Shown in pieces: positions 1 to 7,424 of a stretch of DNA of 10,951 nucleotides (positions are counted from its first letter, which is position 1; every line of letters begins with the position of its first letter). The position numbers and the translations under genes were made by a program. The notes beneath the pieces were generated by a model. It made no database searches. It saw only the letters and a program-made list of their open reading frames with translations, and had not been told where the DNA came from. Source of the DNA: Desulfobulbaceae bacterium (GTDB taxonomy: Bacteria > Desulfobacterota > Desulfobulbia > Desulfobulbales > Desulfobulbaceae). The DNA is taken from assembly GCA_007121995.1 (NCBI GenBank), contig SKJK01000116.1:1-10951 (forward strand), given 5' to 3'.

Positions 1-525
1 AAAGGGCAGGTGGTCGTCAAATCCAAAAAAAAAAAAAAAAAAATGCTGCGTCAGCAGCAGACCCTGGTCACCGTTGGTGGTATTGAGCCGATTGCATCCT
101 GTTTTTTCTTCGAGAAAACGGAAGGCCAAGGCATTGCCCGGCTGCGAACGTATGAATTGCAGGCGGAAATGACCAGCAACCCAAGGGGTTGTGAGAGCAG
201 CATCCTGTATGGTTTTCAGGGCCTTTGCCAGGAGCAAGGGGTCTGCAATTCTGCTATCGGCATGAAAAAACAGCAGATACATGCCCCTGGCCCGTTTGGC
301 CGCCGCATTCATCTGCGCTCCCCGACCTCGCTTGGCCCTCACCCATTGCGCCCCAGATGCCTCGGCCGCGGCACGGGTTGCATCCACAGACCCACCATCA
401 CCAACCAGGACCTCAAAAGAGCAGTCCTGCTGCTTTGCAAGATCAGCCAGCAGCAACGGCAGGGAACCGGCTTCATTGAGGGTCGGGATAATTATGCTCA
501 GCAACGGCCGACAGCTGATTCTCAT
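1..525 (-). CDS. Family 2 glycosyltransferase, TIGR04283-like, C-terminus outside window
   Basis: Partial gene: 175 codons are visible from an ATG at 525 and the frame is still open at the left edge. It begins MRISCRPLLSIIIPTLNEAG, the usual start of a GT-A fold glycosyltransferase. GDGGSVDAT (residues 42-50) matches the nucleotide-sugar binding turn, KRGRGAQMN (65-73) and FFHAD (86-90) match the conserved blocks of the rSAM/selenodomain-associated transferase 2 family (TIGR04283), and GDQG (152-155) followed by GFDDHLPF (168-175) fits its acceptor-side region. The likely role is sugar transfer in the cytoplasm or at the inner membrane; donor and acceptor are unknown. The start lies 49 bases after the zwf stop, on the same strand, so it may be co-transcribed. 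No strong Shine-Dalgarno site precedes it; the frame stays open upstream, but the chosen ATG fits the family N-terminus. Oddity: residues 162-167 are six phenylalanines encoded by a 19-T run. Family recognised from memory of motifs, not a search. Confidence 0.85.
   Translation of the reverse strand, partial: MRISCRPLLSIIIPTLNEAGSLPLLLADLAKQQDCSFEVLVGDGGSVDATRAAAEASGAQWVRAKRGRGAQMNAAAKRARGMYLLFFHADSRIADPLLLAKALKTIQDAALTTPWVAGHFRLQFIRSQPGNALAFRFLEEKTGCNRLNTTNGDQGLLLTQHFFFFFFGFDDHLPF
25..43. repeat. 19-bp mononucleotide tract (A on plus, T in coding strand)
   Basis: Nineteen consecutive A residues on the plus strand read as T19 in the minus-strand glycosyltransferase, giving the last base of a His codon and six Phe codons. 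At this length the reading frame continues without a stop into GFDDHLPF, which fits the family, so the gene reads ON as written. Loss or gain of one or two bases would shift the frame. With one T fewer the next codons would be changed, and the frame reading GG-ATT-TGA reaches a stop within a few bases. Long homopolymers are both slippage hotspots and common sequencing-error sites. Confidence 0.95.
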
Positions 526-574
526 GTGTAGGCATTCTGCCAGAAGCGCTCCCTGACCGGCGTGCGACTCATTG

Positions 575-2095
575 TCAGGTCTCTTCCGTCTGGGCCGGCT
601 GCAACCAGTTGTGCTGCTGCCTGGCTACCATGAGGTCCGCTGCCGCCGGGCCCCAGCTCCCAGCGGGGTAATTGGCAAAATCCGTTGCCGGGACCGCTTC
701 CCAGGCCTCGAGGATCGGCGCGACCACCTGCCAGGCACTTTCCACCTGGTCGGCTCGCATAAAGAGGGTGGCATCACCCCGAATGACATCGAGCAGTAAC
801 GTTTCATAGGCCTCAGGGGCGGATGTTTTGAAGGCATCGCTGTAGAGAAATTTCATTTCTGCACCCCCCAGAAGCAGCCGGGTGCCGGGCTGTTTCACCT
901 GGATCATGGTGCCGATACCCTCTTGGGGCTGGATACGAATAACTATTCGGTTGGGTTGCCAACTTTCCACCGCTGCCGAGGGAAAAAACTGGTGTGGCGG
1001 CGACCGGAAAACAACGGCGACCTCGGAGACCTTGGCCGGAAGTCGCTTACCGGTACGCAGATAAAAAGGGACCCCCTGCCAACGCCAGTTATCGATATGA
1101 AAGGTAAAAGCAGCATAGGTCTCAGTGTTAGACACTGGCGAAACTTCCTCCTCTTGCCGATATCCGGCCACTATTGTACCGGCAACGCTTCCTTTGAGAT
1201 ACTGGCCGCGCACTGCGACCCGATGCACGTCCTCGGGTCGGATCGATCGAATGGCCCGAAGCACGTCCACCTTCTTGTTACGGATATCATCGGCGTCAAA
1301 AGTGATCGGCGGTTCCATGGCGATCAGGCAGAGGATCTGGAGAAGATGATTCTGGACCATATCGCGCAGGGCACCGGCATGATCGTAATATTCGCCACGA
1401 TTCTCGACTCCAACGGTTTCCGCCACCGTAATCTGGACATGATCGATATAACGCCGATTCCAGATCGGTTCAAACAGGGAGTTGGCAAAACGGAAGGCAA
1501 GAATATTCTGGACCGTTTCCTTGCCGAGATAATGGTCGATCCGATAGATCTGTGATTCGACAAACAGGTCATTGAGAAAATGGTTCAACGAACGGGCCGA
1601 GGCCAGATCACGGCCAAAGGGTTTCTCCACCACCAGACGATCATGGGCACAATCCCGGCAGACGCCAAGCCGCTGCAACATGATTGCAGCCGGCTGCATC
1701 ATGGCCGGCGGCACCGCCAGATAATAGATCCGGTTGGCCCGTACCCCCCATTCCCCTTCAATCTTCTCAAGACGGGCCCGAAGTGCTGAACCGGCGTCAG
1801 GATGGGTCAGGTCTTCAGAGAGGTACGAGATATTGCCGGCAAAAGTATCCCAGACCGAGGCATCAACCTCTCCCCGTCGGGAAAAATGGTCCAGTCCTTT
1901 TTGGAGCCGCTCCCTGAAGACATCGTTCTCCAGGTTTTTCCGGGCTACACCGACAATGGCAAAGCGCTCCGGCAACTGCCTGTCAAGCAGGAGGTTATAC
2001 AACGCCGGGACGAGTTTGCGCCGGGTCAGATCGCCGCCAGCCCCGAAAATGACGAGAATCGTCGGGTCAAGTTGTGTCTGCATGGTCATGCTCAC
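575..2095 (-). CDS. zwf: Glucose-6-phosphate 1-dehydrogenase
   Basis: Oxidises glucose-6-phosphate to 6-phosphogluconolactone with NAD(P)+, the first step of the oxidative pentose phosphate pathway, in the cytoplasm. The 506-residue product has the usual family length. Residues 18-28 (GAGGDLTRRKL) form the dinucleotide-binding turn, VVEKPFG is at 155-161, and RIDHYLGKE (185-193) is the G6PDH signature carrying substrate-binding Lys192 and Asp187-His188. His250 in MVQNH sits 62 residues after His188, matching the spacing of the general base in the well-studied Leuconostoc enzyme. YLRTGKRL (345-352) is also present. The outermost start is a GTG at 2095 that overlaps the gnd stop codon; ATG codons at 2089 and 2083 fit the purine-rich GAGAAG upstream better, so the protein may be 2 or 4 residues shorter. 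Either way it is directly coupled to gnd. No pgl gene follows. Confidence 0.97.
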   Translation of the reverse strand: MSMTMQTQLDPTILVIFGAGGDLTRRKLVPALYNLLLDRQLPERFAIVGVARKNLENDVFRERLQKGLDHFSRRGEVDASVWDTFAGNISYLSEDLTHPDAGSALRARLEKIEGEWGVRANRIYYLAVPPAMMQPAAIMLQRLGVCRDCAHDRLVVEKPFGRDLASARSLNHFLNDLFVESQIYRIDHYLGKETVQNILAFRFANSLFEPIWNRRYIDHVQITVAETVGVENRGEYYDHAGALRDMVQNHLLQILCLIAMEPPITFDADDIRNKKVDVLRAIRSIRPEDVHRVAVRGQYLKGSVAGTIVAGYRQEEEVSPVSNTETYAAFTFHIDNWRWQGVPFYLRTGKRLPAKVSEVAVVFRSPPHQFFPSAAVESWQPNRIVIRIQPQEGIGTMIQVKQPGTRLLLGGAEMKFLYSDAFKTSAPEAYETLLLDVIRGDATLFMRADQVESAWQVVAPILEAWEAVPATDFANYPAGSWGPAAADLMVARQQHNWLQPAQTEET

Positions 2096-3117
2096 TTCTC
2101 TTTATTTGTCGTTTTTTCCACATGGCCGCCAAAATGATAGCGCATGGCGGAAAGCAGCTGATCAGCGAACCCGGCCTCACCCCGCGAACTGAAGCGCTGA
2201 TACAGAGCCGTACTCAACACCGGCGTCGGCACTCCGGCCTCAATGGCGGTGCTCAAGGTCCAGCGGCCCTCGCCGGAATCAGAAACCCTGCCGGAGTACC
2301 CGTCCAGTTCGGGACTCTCATTGAGTGCCTGAGCGGTTAAATCAAGCAACCAGGAAGGGATGACGCTACCCCGCCGCCATACTTCGGCGATGTCGGCCAG
2401 ATTGAAATTATATTGAAAATGCTCCGGATGGCGCAGCGGTGTTGTTTCCGCATCTCTTTCCTGTTGCCTGCTGCCCACATTGGCATGCTTGAGGATGTTG
2501 AACCCCTCGGCGTAGGCGGCCATCAGGCCGTATTCAATGCCGTTGTGGATCATTTTGACAAAATGACCGGCCCCGCTGGTACCGCAGTGGAGGTACCCCT
2601 GCTCCGCAGTGGAACTGCCTTGGCTACGCCCGGGAGTTGGTTGCGCCGCATTGCTTCCCGGGGCCAGGGCTCGGAAAACAGGATCGAGCGTCTGCACTGC
2701 TTCCAGCTCACCACCGATCATCAAGCAATATCCTCGTTCAAGTCCCCATACTCCGCCGCTGGTCCCCACATCCAGATAGCGGATGCCCTTGGCCTGCAAG
2801 GTGCTGCTCCGGCGGATGTCGTCCTGATAGTTGGAGTTGCCGCCATCGACCAGGATATCGCCGGCTTCCAGCAGGGGGGCGATTGTGTCAATCACCCCCT
2901 CCACCGCAGCGGCCGGCACCATCATCCAGATCACCCGCGGGGTTGCCAGTCGGGCGACAAATTCTGCATAGGACAGGGTACCCACAGCTCCTGCCTCAAC
3001 AAAAGGCTCAACCGCCTCAGCCCGCCGACCATATACCACACAGGCATGACCCTGGCGCAGCAGTCTTTGCACCATATCACCACCCATTCGCCCAAGACCG
3101 ATCATACCGATTTGCAT
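2092..3117 (-). CDS. gnd: 6-phosphogluconate dehydrogenase (decarboxylating), short GndA-type
   Basis: Converts 6-phosphogluconate to ribulose-5-phosphate and CO2 with reduction of NAD(P)+. At 341 residues it belongs to the short GndA-like class rather than the about 470-residue Gnd class. Visible motifs are the N-terminal Rossmann turn GLGRMGGDM (7-15), DGGNSNYQDD (91-100), SGG (120-122) and KMIHNGIEY (188-196), which contains catalytic Lys188, His191, Asn192 and Glu195 in the spacing of the sheep enzyme. AEVWRRGSV (244-252) and the C-terminal helix region are also typical. Two stretches rich in polar residues (about 153-173 and 211-238) lengthen it relative to the shortest members; from memory, similar segments occur in other members. 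The start is well supported: AAGGAGG at 3129-3123 lies 5 bases before the ATG. Its stop overlaps the zwf start region. After the second beta strand it has Gly-Arg-Arg (30-32), which suggests, but does not prove, NADP preference. Confidence 0.95.
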   Translation of the reverse strand: MQIGMIGLGRMGGDMVQRLLRQGHACVVYGRRAEAVEPFVEAGAVGTLSYAEFVARLATPRVIWMMVPAAAVEGVIDTIAPLLEAGDILVDGGNSNYQDDIRRSSTLQAKGIRYLDVGTSGGVWGLERGYCLMIGGELEAVQTLDPVFRALAPGSNAAQPTPGRSQGSSTAEQGYLHCGTSGAGHFVKMIHNGIEYGLMAAYAEGFNILKHANVGSRQQERDAETTPLRHPEHFQYNFNLADIAEVWRRGSVIPSWLLDLTAQALNESPELDGYSGRVSDSGEGRWTLSTAIEAGVPTPVLSTALYQRFSSRGEAGFADQLLSAMRYHFGGHVEKTTNKEK

Positions 3118-3198
3118 ATCATCCTCCTTCAGGAGTTATTGGAATCTTGATTGCCGGGCACGATCTTTTTTGTCATGCAACGACCTGCCACGTCTTGC

Positions 3199-5859
3199 TT
3201 ATGCACATTTCCTTATATCGGATTTCAATTCGTACCGACGTTTGATGAGATTGGCGACCAGACCGGTCCAGCCGGTCTGGTGAGAAGCACCCAGCCCGAG
3301 ACCGGTTTCTCCATGAAAATATTCGTGAAACAGGCGCAGATCCCGCCATTGAGGATTGTCCTGGAAGGGAGTCGCCGCTGGAAGTCCGGGAACTCGCCCC
3401 TGGCGGTCACGACGAAAGATATTGATGAGCTTTTCCGCGATGCGATTGGTCACTTCCTGTAAATTGAGCCGCTCCTTTTCCGGCCCGGGATACGTCACGG
3501 TAAAATTCGGTCCAAGATAGCGATGGAACTTGGTCAGCGCCTGAAGAATCGAATAATTGATCGGCATCCAGATCGGGCCTCGCCAATTAGAGTTACCACC
3601 GAACAGGGGAGATTGCGATTCGCCGGGTTCATAGGTGATCAGGGCTTCACCAACCCCGGGTAACTCCCCCAATGTATGCTTATGCCTATGAATCCTGCTG
3701 ACCCCACGGATACCGTGATCGGAAAGAAACTCCTCTTCACTGAGCAGACGTTCAAGCAGAGGAGGGATCATGGTGTGATCCACCAGGGCAAGTAACCGTT
3801 CGCCGTGTTCGTTGGTGTGGGTGGGACAGGCACAGATGGTATGGCCGTCGAACAGTCCCCCCATATGGTCATCGAGCAGCGCCTTGAAACGCGGCACCTT
3901 GGCAAGGATCTCCGCTGCAACGATTTCAGTGGCAAACAGCGGGATGAGGCCGACATAGGAATAGACGTCTATACGGTGACAACTTCCGTCCGGAGTTATG
4001 ATCAGGTCCTTGAAAAAACCGTCCTCCTGGTCCCACAGAGAAGGGGTGGCGGCGGAATGTCCGGCAATGGTATTGGCGATAGCCAGAAAATGCTGGTAGT
4101 ACTGAATAGCCATCTCTTCGTATTCAGGTTGCTCTTGGGCCAGTTCCAGGGCTATGGCCGTCATGTTCAAGGCAAACATGGCCATCCAGCCGGTTGCGTC
4201 TGCCTGTTTCAGGCTGTACCCCGGGGGCAGCGCCTGGGAACGATTATACACGGAGATGTTGTCCAGCCCCATAAAGCCGCCTTCAAAGACGTTCAAGCCA
4301 TCACTGTCCTTGCGATTCAGCCACCAGGAATAATTCAAGGTCAATTTATTGAAAACACGAAGGAGAAACTGCAGGTCGCCCTGTCCCTTCTGCTTGCGAT
4401 CGGCTCGGAATACCTTCAAGGCAGCCAGGGCATGCACCGGTGGATTGACATCATCAAAACCCCATTCATAAGCAGGGATTTGGCCATTGGGATGCAGATA
4501 ACGGTGCGTGAGGAGTACTTCGACCTGCTCTTTGGCGAAATCGACATCGAGATGGGCAAACACCATGCAATGGTAGGCCAGATCCCAGGCTGCAAACCAG
4601 GGATACTCCCAACTATCCGGCATGGAGATGATATCCGCGGCCTCGAGATGCCGCCAGTTTCGGTTGCGGCCCTGTTTCCGTGCTGCAGGGGGAGGAATCC
4701 GATCACCATCCAGCCAGCGACCGACGTCGTAATGAAAAAATTGCTTACACCAGATCATGCCGGCCATGGCCTGACGAAAGATGAGCGCGTCTTCATCATT
4801 GGCGTCGGGAACCAGGTCACGGTAAAAGGAATCGGCCTCCTCCCGCCGTCGGCGCCAAACTTCGTCCACCCCGGCAAAGGGAGCAGTCATTGCATGGGCT
4901 GTCAGGACAAGCTCCACCGTGGCCTCGGCGCCAGCGGCACAGGTGACCTCATGCCAGGCAGCACACTTGGTTCCAATGCAGGCGGGATTGACTGCTGCTC
5001 TTTCTCCCTCAACCACCAGCCGGTGGAAGGCATCCTTGACATACGGTGCGGGATTGGCAACACCGAACAGCCGCTCCAGGTTGCTGTCATTTTCCGTGAA
5101 GACGATGTCCGCCGCCTGCCGGCCATAGAGAACATAATTGCCAAGGCTGCCATGCCGTGCTGTTACCGCCCAGGCCGACGTACCGGCGTCGGCAAGGTGC
5201 AGCTCGGGTTTTTCCTCCCGCCCGTCTTCTTGCCAGGACCAGGTATTCCGGAACCAGAGGGTGGGCAGGACATGCAGGGTTGCGGTCTCCGGCCCCCGAT
5301 TGCTGACCCGTATGCGGATGAAGATCGCTTCAGCGGTTTGTTTGGCAAAGGCAATCTCCACATCCCAGTATCGATCCTCTTCGAAAACACCCGTGTCAAG
5401 AATGCCGAAAGGCGGATCAGTGCGCGACCGCCGTCCGCTTTCTTCCCTCAGCGCATCGTAGGGGAATGCCCTCTGGGGATATTTATAAAGGAATCGCATA
5501 AAACTATGGCTCGGGGTGGCGTCCAGGTAAAAGAAACACTCCTTGACGTCCACGCCGTGGTTCCCTTGCGCATTGGTCAGGCCGAATAATCGCTCCTTGA
5601 GCATGACATCGCGACCATTCCAAAGGGAAACCGCCAGGCATAACCGCTGTCCGGTATCACAGATGCCCCCGATACCGTCTTCATTCCAGCGGTAGGCGCG
5701 GGAACAGGCCTGATTATAATCGAAATACTCCCAAGCTTCACCATCAGGACTGTAGTCCTCCCGCACAGTGCCCCAGGCCCGCTCGCTGAGATATGGCCCC
5801 CATAAACGCCAATCTTCAACCCCAAGCCGCTGCGCTTCAAGACGTTGCTGTTCTGTCAT
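3199..5859 (-). CDS. MGH1/GH63-like glycoside hydrolase (predicted cytoplasmic glucosidase)
   Basis: An 886-residue protein starting MTEQQRLEAQRLGVEDW, with no signal peptide or membrane segment, so probably cytoplasmic. It resembles the large bacterial glucosidases annotated as MGH1-like or GH63-related, which have an N-terminal beta-rich domain and a C-terminal (alpha/alpha)6 barrel. Barrel landmarks include WEYPWFAAWDLAYH (about 417-430), where the Trp-Asp resembles the catalytic acid region, GQIPAYEWGFDDVNPPVHA (about 459-477), NSNWRGPIWMPINY (756-769) and GETGLGLGASHQTGWTG (about 850-866). Characterised relatives hydrolyse mannosylglycerate, glucosylglycerate or alpha-glucosides; the substrate here cannot be told from sequence. 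The ATG at 5859 is chosen because GGAGG lies 9 bases upstream; an in-frame TTG at 5880 would overlap that site. It lies 57 bases after the flavoprotein gene and 81 bases before gnd. Next to glk, gnd and zwf, a role feeding glucose into the oxidative pentose phosphate pathway is likely. Catalytic residue assignment is approximate. Confidence 0.88.
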   Translation of the reverse strand: MTEQQRLEAQRLGVEDWRLWGPYLSERAWGTVREDYSPDGEAWEYFDYNQACSRAYRWNEDGIGGICDTGQRLCLAVSLWNGRDVMLKERLFGLTNAQGNHGVDVKECFFYLDATPSHSFMRFLYKYPQRAFPYDALREESGRRSRTDPPFGILDTGVFEEDRYWDVEIAFAKQTAEAIFIRIRVSNRGPETATLHVLPTLWFRNTWSWQEDGREEKPELHLADAGTSAWAVTARHGSLGNYVLYGRQAADIVFTENDSNLERLFGVANPAPYVKDAFHRLVVEGERAAVNPACIGTKCAAWHEVTCAAGAEATVELVLTAHAMTAPFAGVDEVWRRRREEADSFYRDLVPDANDEDALIFRQAMAGMIWCKQFFHYDVGRWLDGDRIPPPAARKQGRNRNWRHLEAADIISMPDSWEYPWFAAWDLAYHCMVFAHLDVDFAKEQVEVLLTHRYLHPNGQIPAYEWGFDDVNPPVHALAALKVFRADRKQKGQGDLQFLLRVFNKLTLNYSWWLNRKDSDGLNVFEGGFMGLDNISVYNRSQALPPGYSLKQADATGWMAMFALNMTAIALELAQEQPEYEEMAIQYYQHFLAIANTIAGHSAATPSLWDQEDGFFKDLIITPDGSCHRIDVYSYVGLIPLFATEIVAAEILAKVPRFKALLDDHMGGLFDGHTICACPTHTNEHGERLLALVDHTMIPPLLERLLSEEEFLSDHGIRGVSRIHRHKHTLGELPGVGEALITYEPGESQSPLFGGNSNWRGPIWMPINYSILQALTKFHRYLGPNFTVTYPGPEKERLNLQEVTNRIAEKLINIFRRDRQGRVPGLPAATPFQDNPQWRDLRLFHEYFHGETGLGLGASHQTGWTGLVANLIKRRYELKSDIRKCA

Positions 5860-5868
5860 GGTATGAGA

Positions 5869-5873
5869 CCTCC
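5869..5873 (-). promoter_or_regulatory. Ribosome binding site of the glucosidase gene
   Basis: GGAGG on the minus strand, 9 bases before the ATG at 5859. It decides the start: the longer reading from TTG at 5880 would place this site inside the coding sequence with no ribosome site of its own. Confidence 0.8.
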
Positions 5874-5916
5874 GGTTCAACCTGCTTATTTGTCTCCTGA
5901 CGCAGCCGTTACATGC

Positions 5917-7401
5917 TCAACGTGATTCCTCCTGCTTGTTATCATCCGGTTCGCAGGTACAGGCCCGACCCTTGAAGCTGAAAAAGAATTTGAGACCTTT
6001 GCGAACGGTGTTGGAAAATATCTTGGGAGAAAAAACCGAGCCGACCACCCGTTTGTTGATCTCGCCCAGGGTCGGATAGGGATGGATGGCCGAGGCAATC
6101 TTTGTCAGCCGCACACCGCCATTCATGATGGCCACCCACTCACTCAAAAGATTCCCGGCCTGCGGGCCAAGAATCTGGACGCCCAGGGGTTTTTCTTTCC
6201 GGTCCAGTAACAGTTTAATACGGCCGACGCTTGCCCCTTCGGCCAGGGCCCGGTCATTGCCGCTGAACTCTTCGTTCCAGACCGAATACTCGATCCCGGC
6301 CTTACGGGCACTTTTCTCGTTCATACCGATACTGGCCAGTTCCGGGTGGCAGTAGGTGCACCAGGGCACATGGGTGTAATCGGTCTTTTTAGGCAAATGA
6401 AAAATGGCATTGCTGACCACGACCCCACCTTCATATCCGGCCACATGGGTGAATTGATACCCGCCGATTACATCACCGGCGGCATAAATGTGCTTATGTC
6501 TGGTTCGCAGGTTCCTGTTCACCTTGATACCCTGCTGGTCAACAACTATGTTGATGTGTTCAAGACCGAGCCCGGCCACATTGGGGACGCGGCCGGCAGC
6601 CACGAGCAGTACTTCGCCTTCCAAGGTCTCGGTCTCACCTGCTGCATTGGTCAGAACTACCCGGCGCCCGTGGCCCAGATCGCTGACCCTGGTCACTGAG
6701 GCGTTCATCCGAAAGACGACCCCTTCCCGTTCGAGCTCCTGACGGACAAGCTCAGCCATGTCCCGATCTTCTTTACCGAGGATCTGATTACCACGCTCAA
6801 TCACCGTGACTTTACTGCCCAGACGACAAAAGGCCTGGGCCATTTCCACGGCAATGGGGCCGCCGCCGAGCACCAGCATTGAGCCGGGCAGCGCATCAAG
6901 AGAAAACAGGTCACGATTGGTCAGATAGGGTGTTGTGTCGAGCCCCTCGACCGGAGGAATCGCTGCTGAAGAACCGGTGGCAATTACCCAGGAACGGGCG
7001 GTCATGGCGGTGCCGTCGAGGTCTACCGTATGCTCGTCGGTGAACACCGGATCGCCAAACTCGACTTTTGCCCCCAATCGACAGAACCTCTCCACCGAGT
7101 CATGGTGCTGGATCGTGCTGATCACTGACCTGATCCGGTCGGCAACCTTCCGGAAGTCAACCGGTGGTGGGGTGAAGGTGGGCAGACCGAATTGCGCTCC
7201 ATTGGTCATAAGATGATAAACGTGGGCGGTCTTGATCAGCGTCTTACTGGGGACACAACCGTAATGAAGACAATCCCCACCCAGGGCCACTTCTTTTTCG
7301 ATCAGCAGGGTTTTCGCCCCGAGCTGGGCCGCCCCCGAGGCCACGGTCAGCCCTGCGGCACCACCGCCGATAATGCCAATATCATAATCATAGTCAGCCA
7401 T
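5917..7401 (-). CDS. FAD-dependent pyridine nucleotide-disulfide oxidoreductase (MerA/Lpd-like)
   Basis: A 494-residue class I flavoprotein. Residues 8-18 (IGIIGGGAAGL region) bind FAD, GGDCLHYGCVPSK (41-53) holds the redox-active pair Cys44 and Cys49, GGGPIAVEMAQAF is the NAD(P)H-binding motif, YAAGDV is the second FAD contact, and HPYPTLGE (440-447) supplies the His440-Glu447 dyad of the dimer partner. It is therefore expected to move electrons between NAD(P)H and a disulfide or other thiol-linked acceptor. The glutamate in VTVIERG suggests NADH preference, but this is weak. Dihydrolipoamide dehydrogenase proper is unlikely: there is no lipoyl enzyme nearby, and His-Pro-Tyr replaces the usual His-Pro-His. 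The C-terminus has Cys481-Thr-Cys483 followed by an acidic tail, recalling MerA tail cysteines. AGAGGA lies about 9 bases before the ATG. It starts 23 bases after the TVP38 gene, a pairing known in many bacteria, sometimes as a fused protein. Confidence 0.9.
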   Translation of the reverse strand: MADYDYDIGIIGGGAAGLTVASGAAQLGAKTLLIEKEVALGGDCLHYGCVPSKTLIKTAHVYHLMTNGAQFGLPTFTPPPVDFRKVADRIRSVISTIQHHDSVERFCRLGAKVEFGDPVFTDEHTVDLDGTAMTARSWVIATGSSAAIPPVEGLDTTPYLTNRDLFSLDALPGSMLVLGGGPIAVEMAQAFCRLGSKVTVIERGNQILGKEDRDMAELVRQELEREGVVFRMNASVTRVSDLGHGRRVVLTNAAGETETLEGEVLLVAAGRVPNVAGLGLEHINIVVDQQGIKVNRNLRTRHKHIYAAGDVIGGYQFTHVAGYEGGVVVSNAIFHLPKKTDYTHVPWCTYCHPELASIGMNEKSARKAGIEYSVWNEEFSGNDRALAEGASVGRIKLLLDRKEKPLGVQILGPQAGNLLSEWVAIMNGGVRLTKIASAIHPYPTLGEINKRVVGSVFSPKIFSNTVRKGLKFFFSFKGRACTCEPDDNKQEESR

Positions 7402-7424
7402 GCTGTTTGTCCTCTGTACACAAT

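Noticed and set aside
10..531. Plus-strand open frame starting with a poly-Lys stretch
   Set aside because: It is the antisense of the glycosyltransferase; the poly-Lys is only the complement of the T19 tract.
923..1555. Plus-strand open frame of 210 codons antisense to zwf
   Set aside because: zwf is certain on the other strand, and this frame shows no recognisable motif or ribosome site.
3178..3199. Hairpin between the glucosidase and gnd
   Set aside because: The stem of about 7 bp has a bulge and is not followed by a T run on the coding strand, so it is not a terminator; it may still be chance symmetry.
3805..5589. Plus-strand open frame of 594 codons antisense to the glucosidase
   Set aside because: It lies entirely opposite a well-supported gene, shows no domain I recognise and has low-complexity, frame-shadow composition; long antisense frames are common in GC-rich genes.
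5860..5880. TTG start for the glucosidase
   Set aside because: It would put the GGAGG ribosome site inside the coding sequence; the ATG at 5859 has proper spacing.
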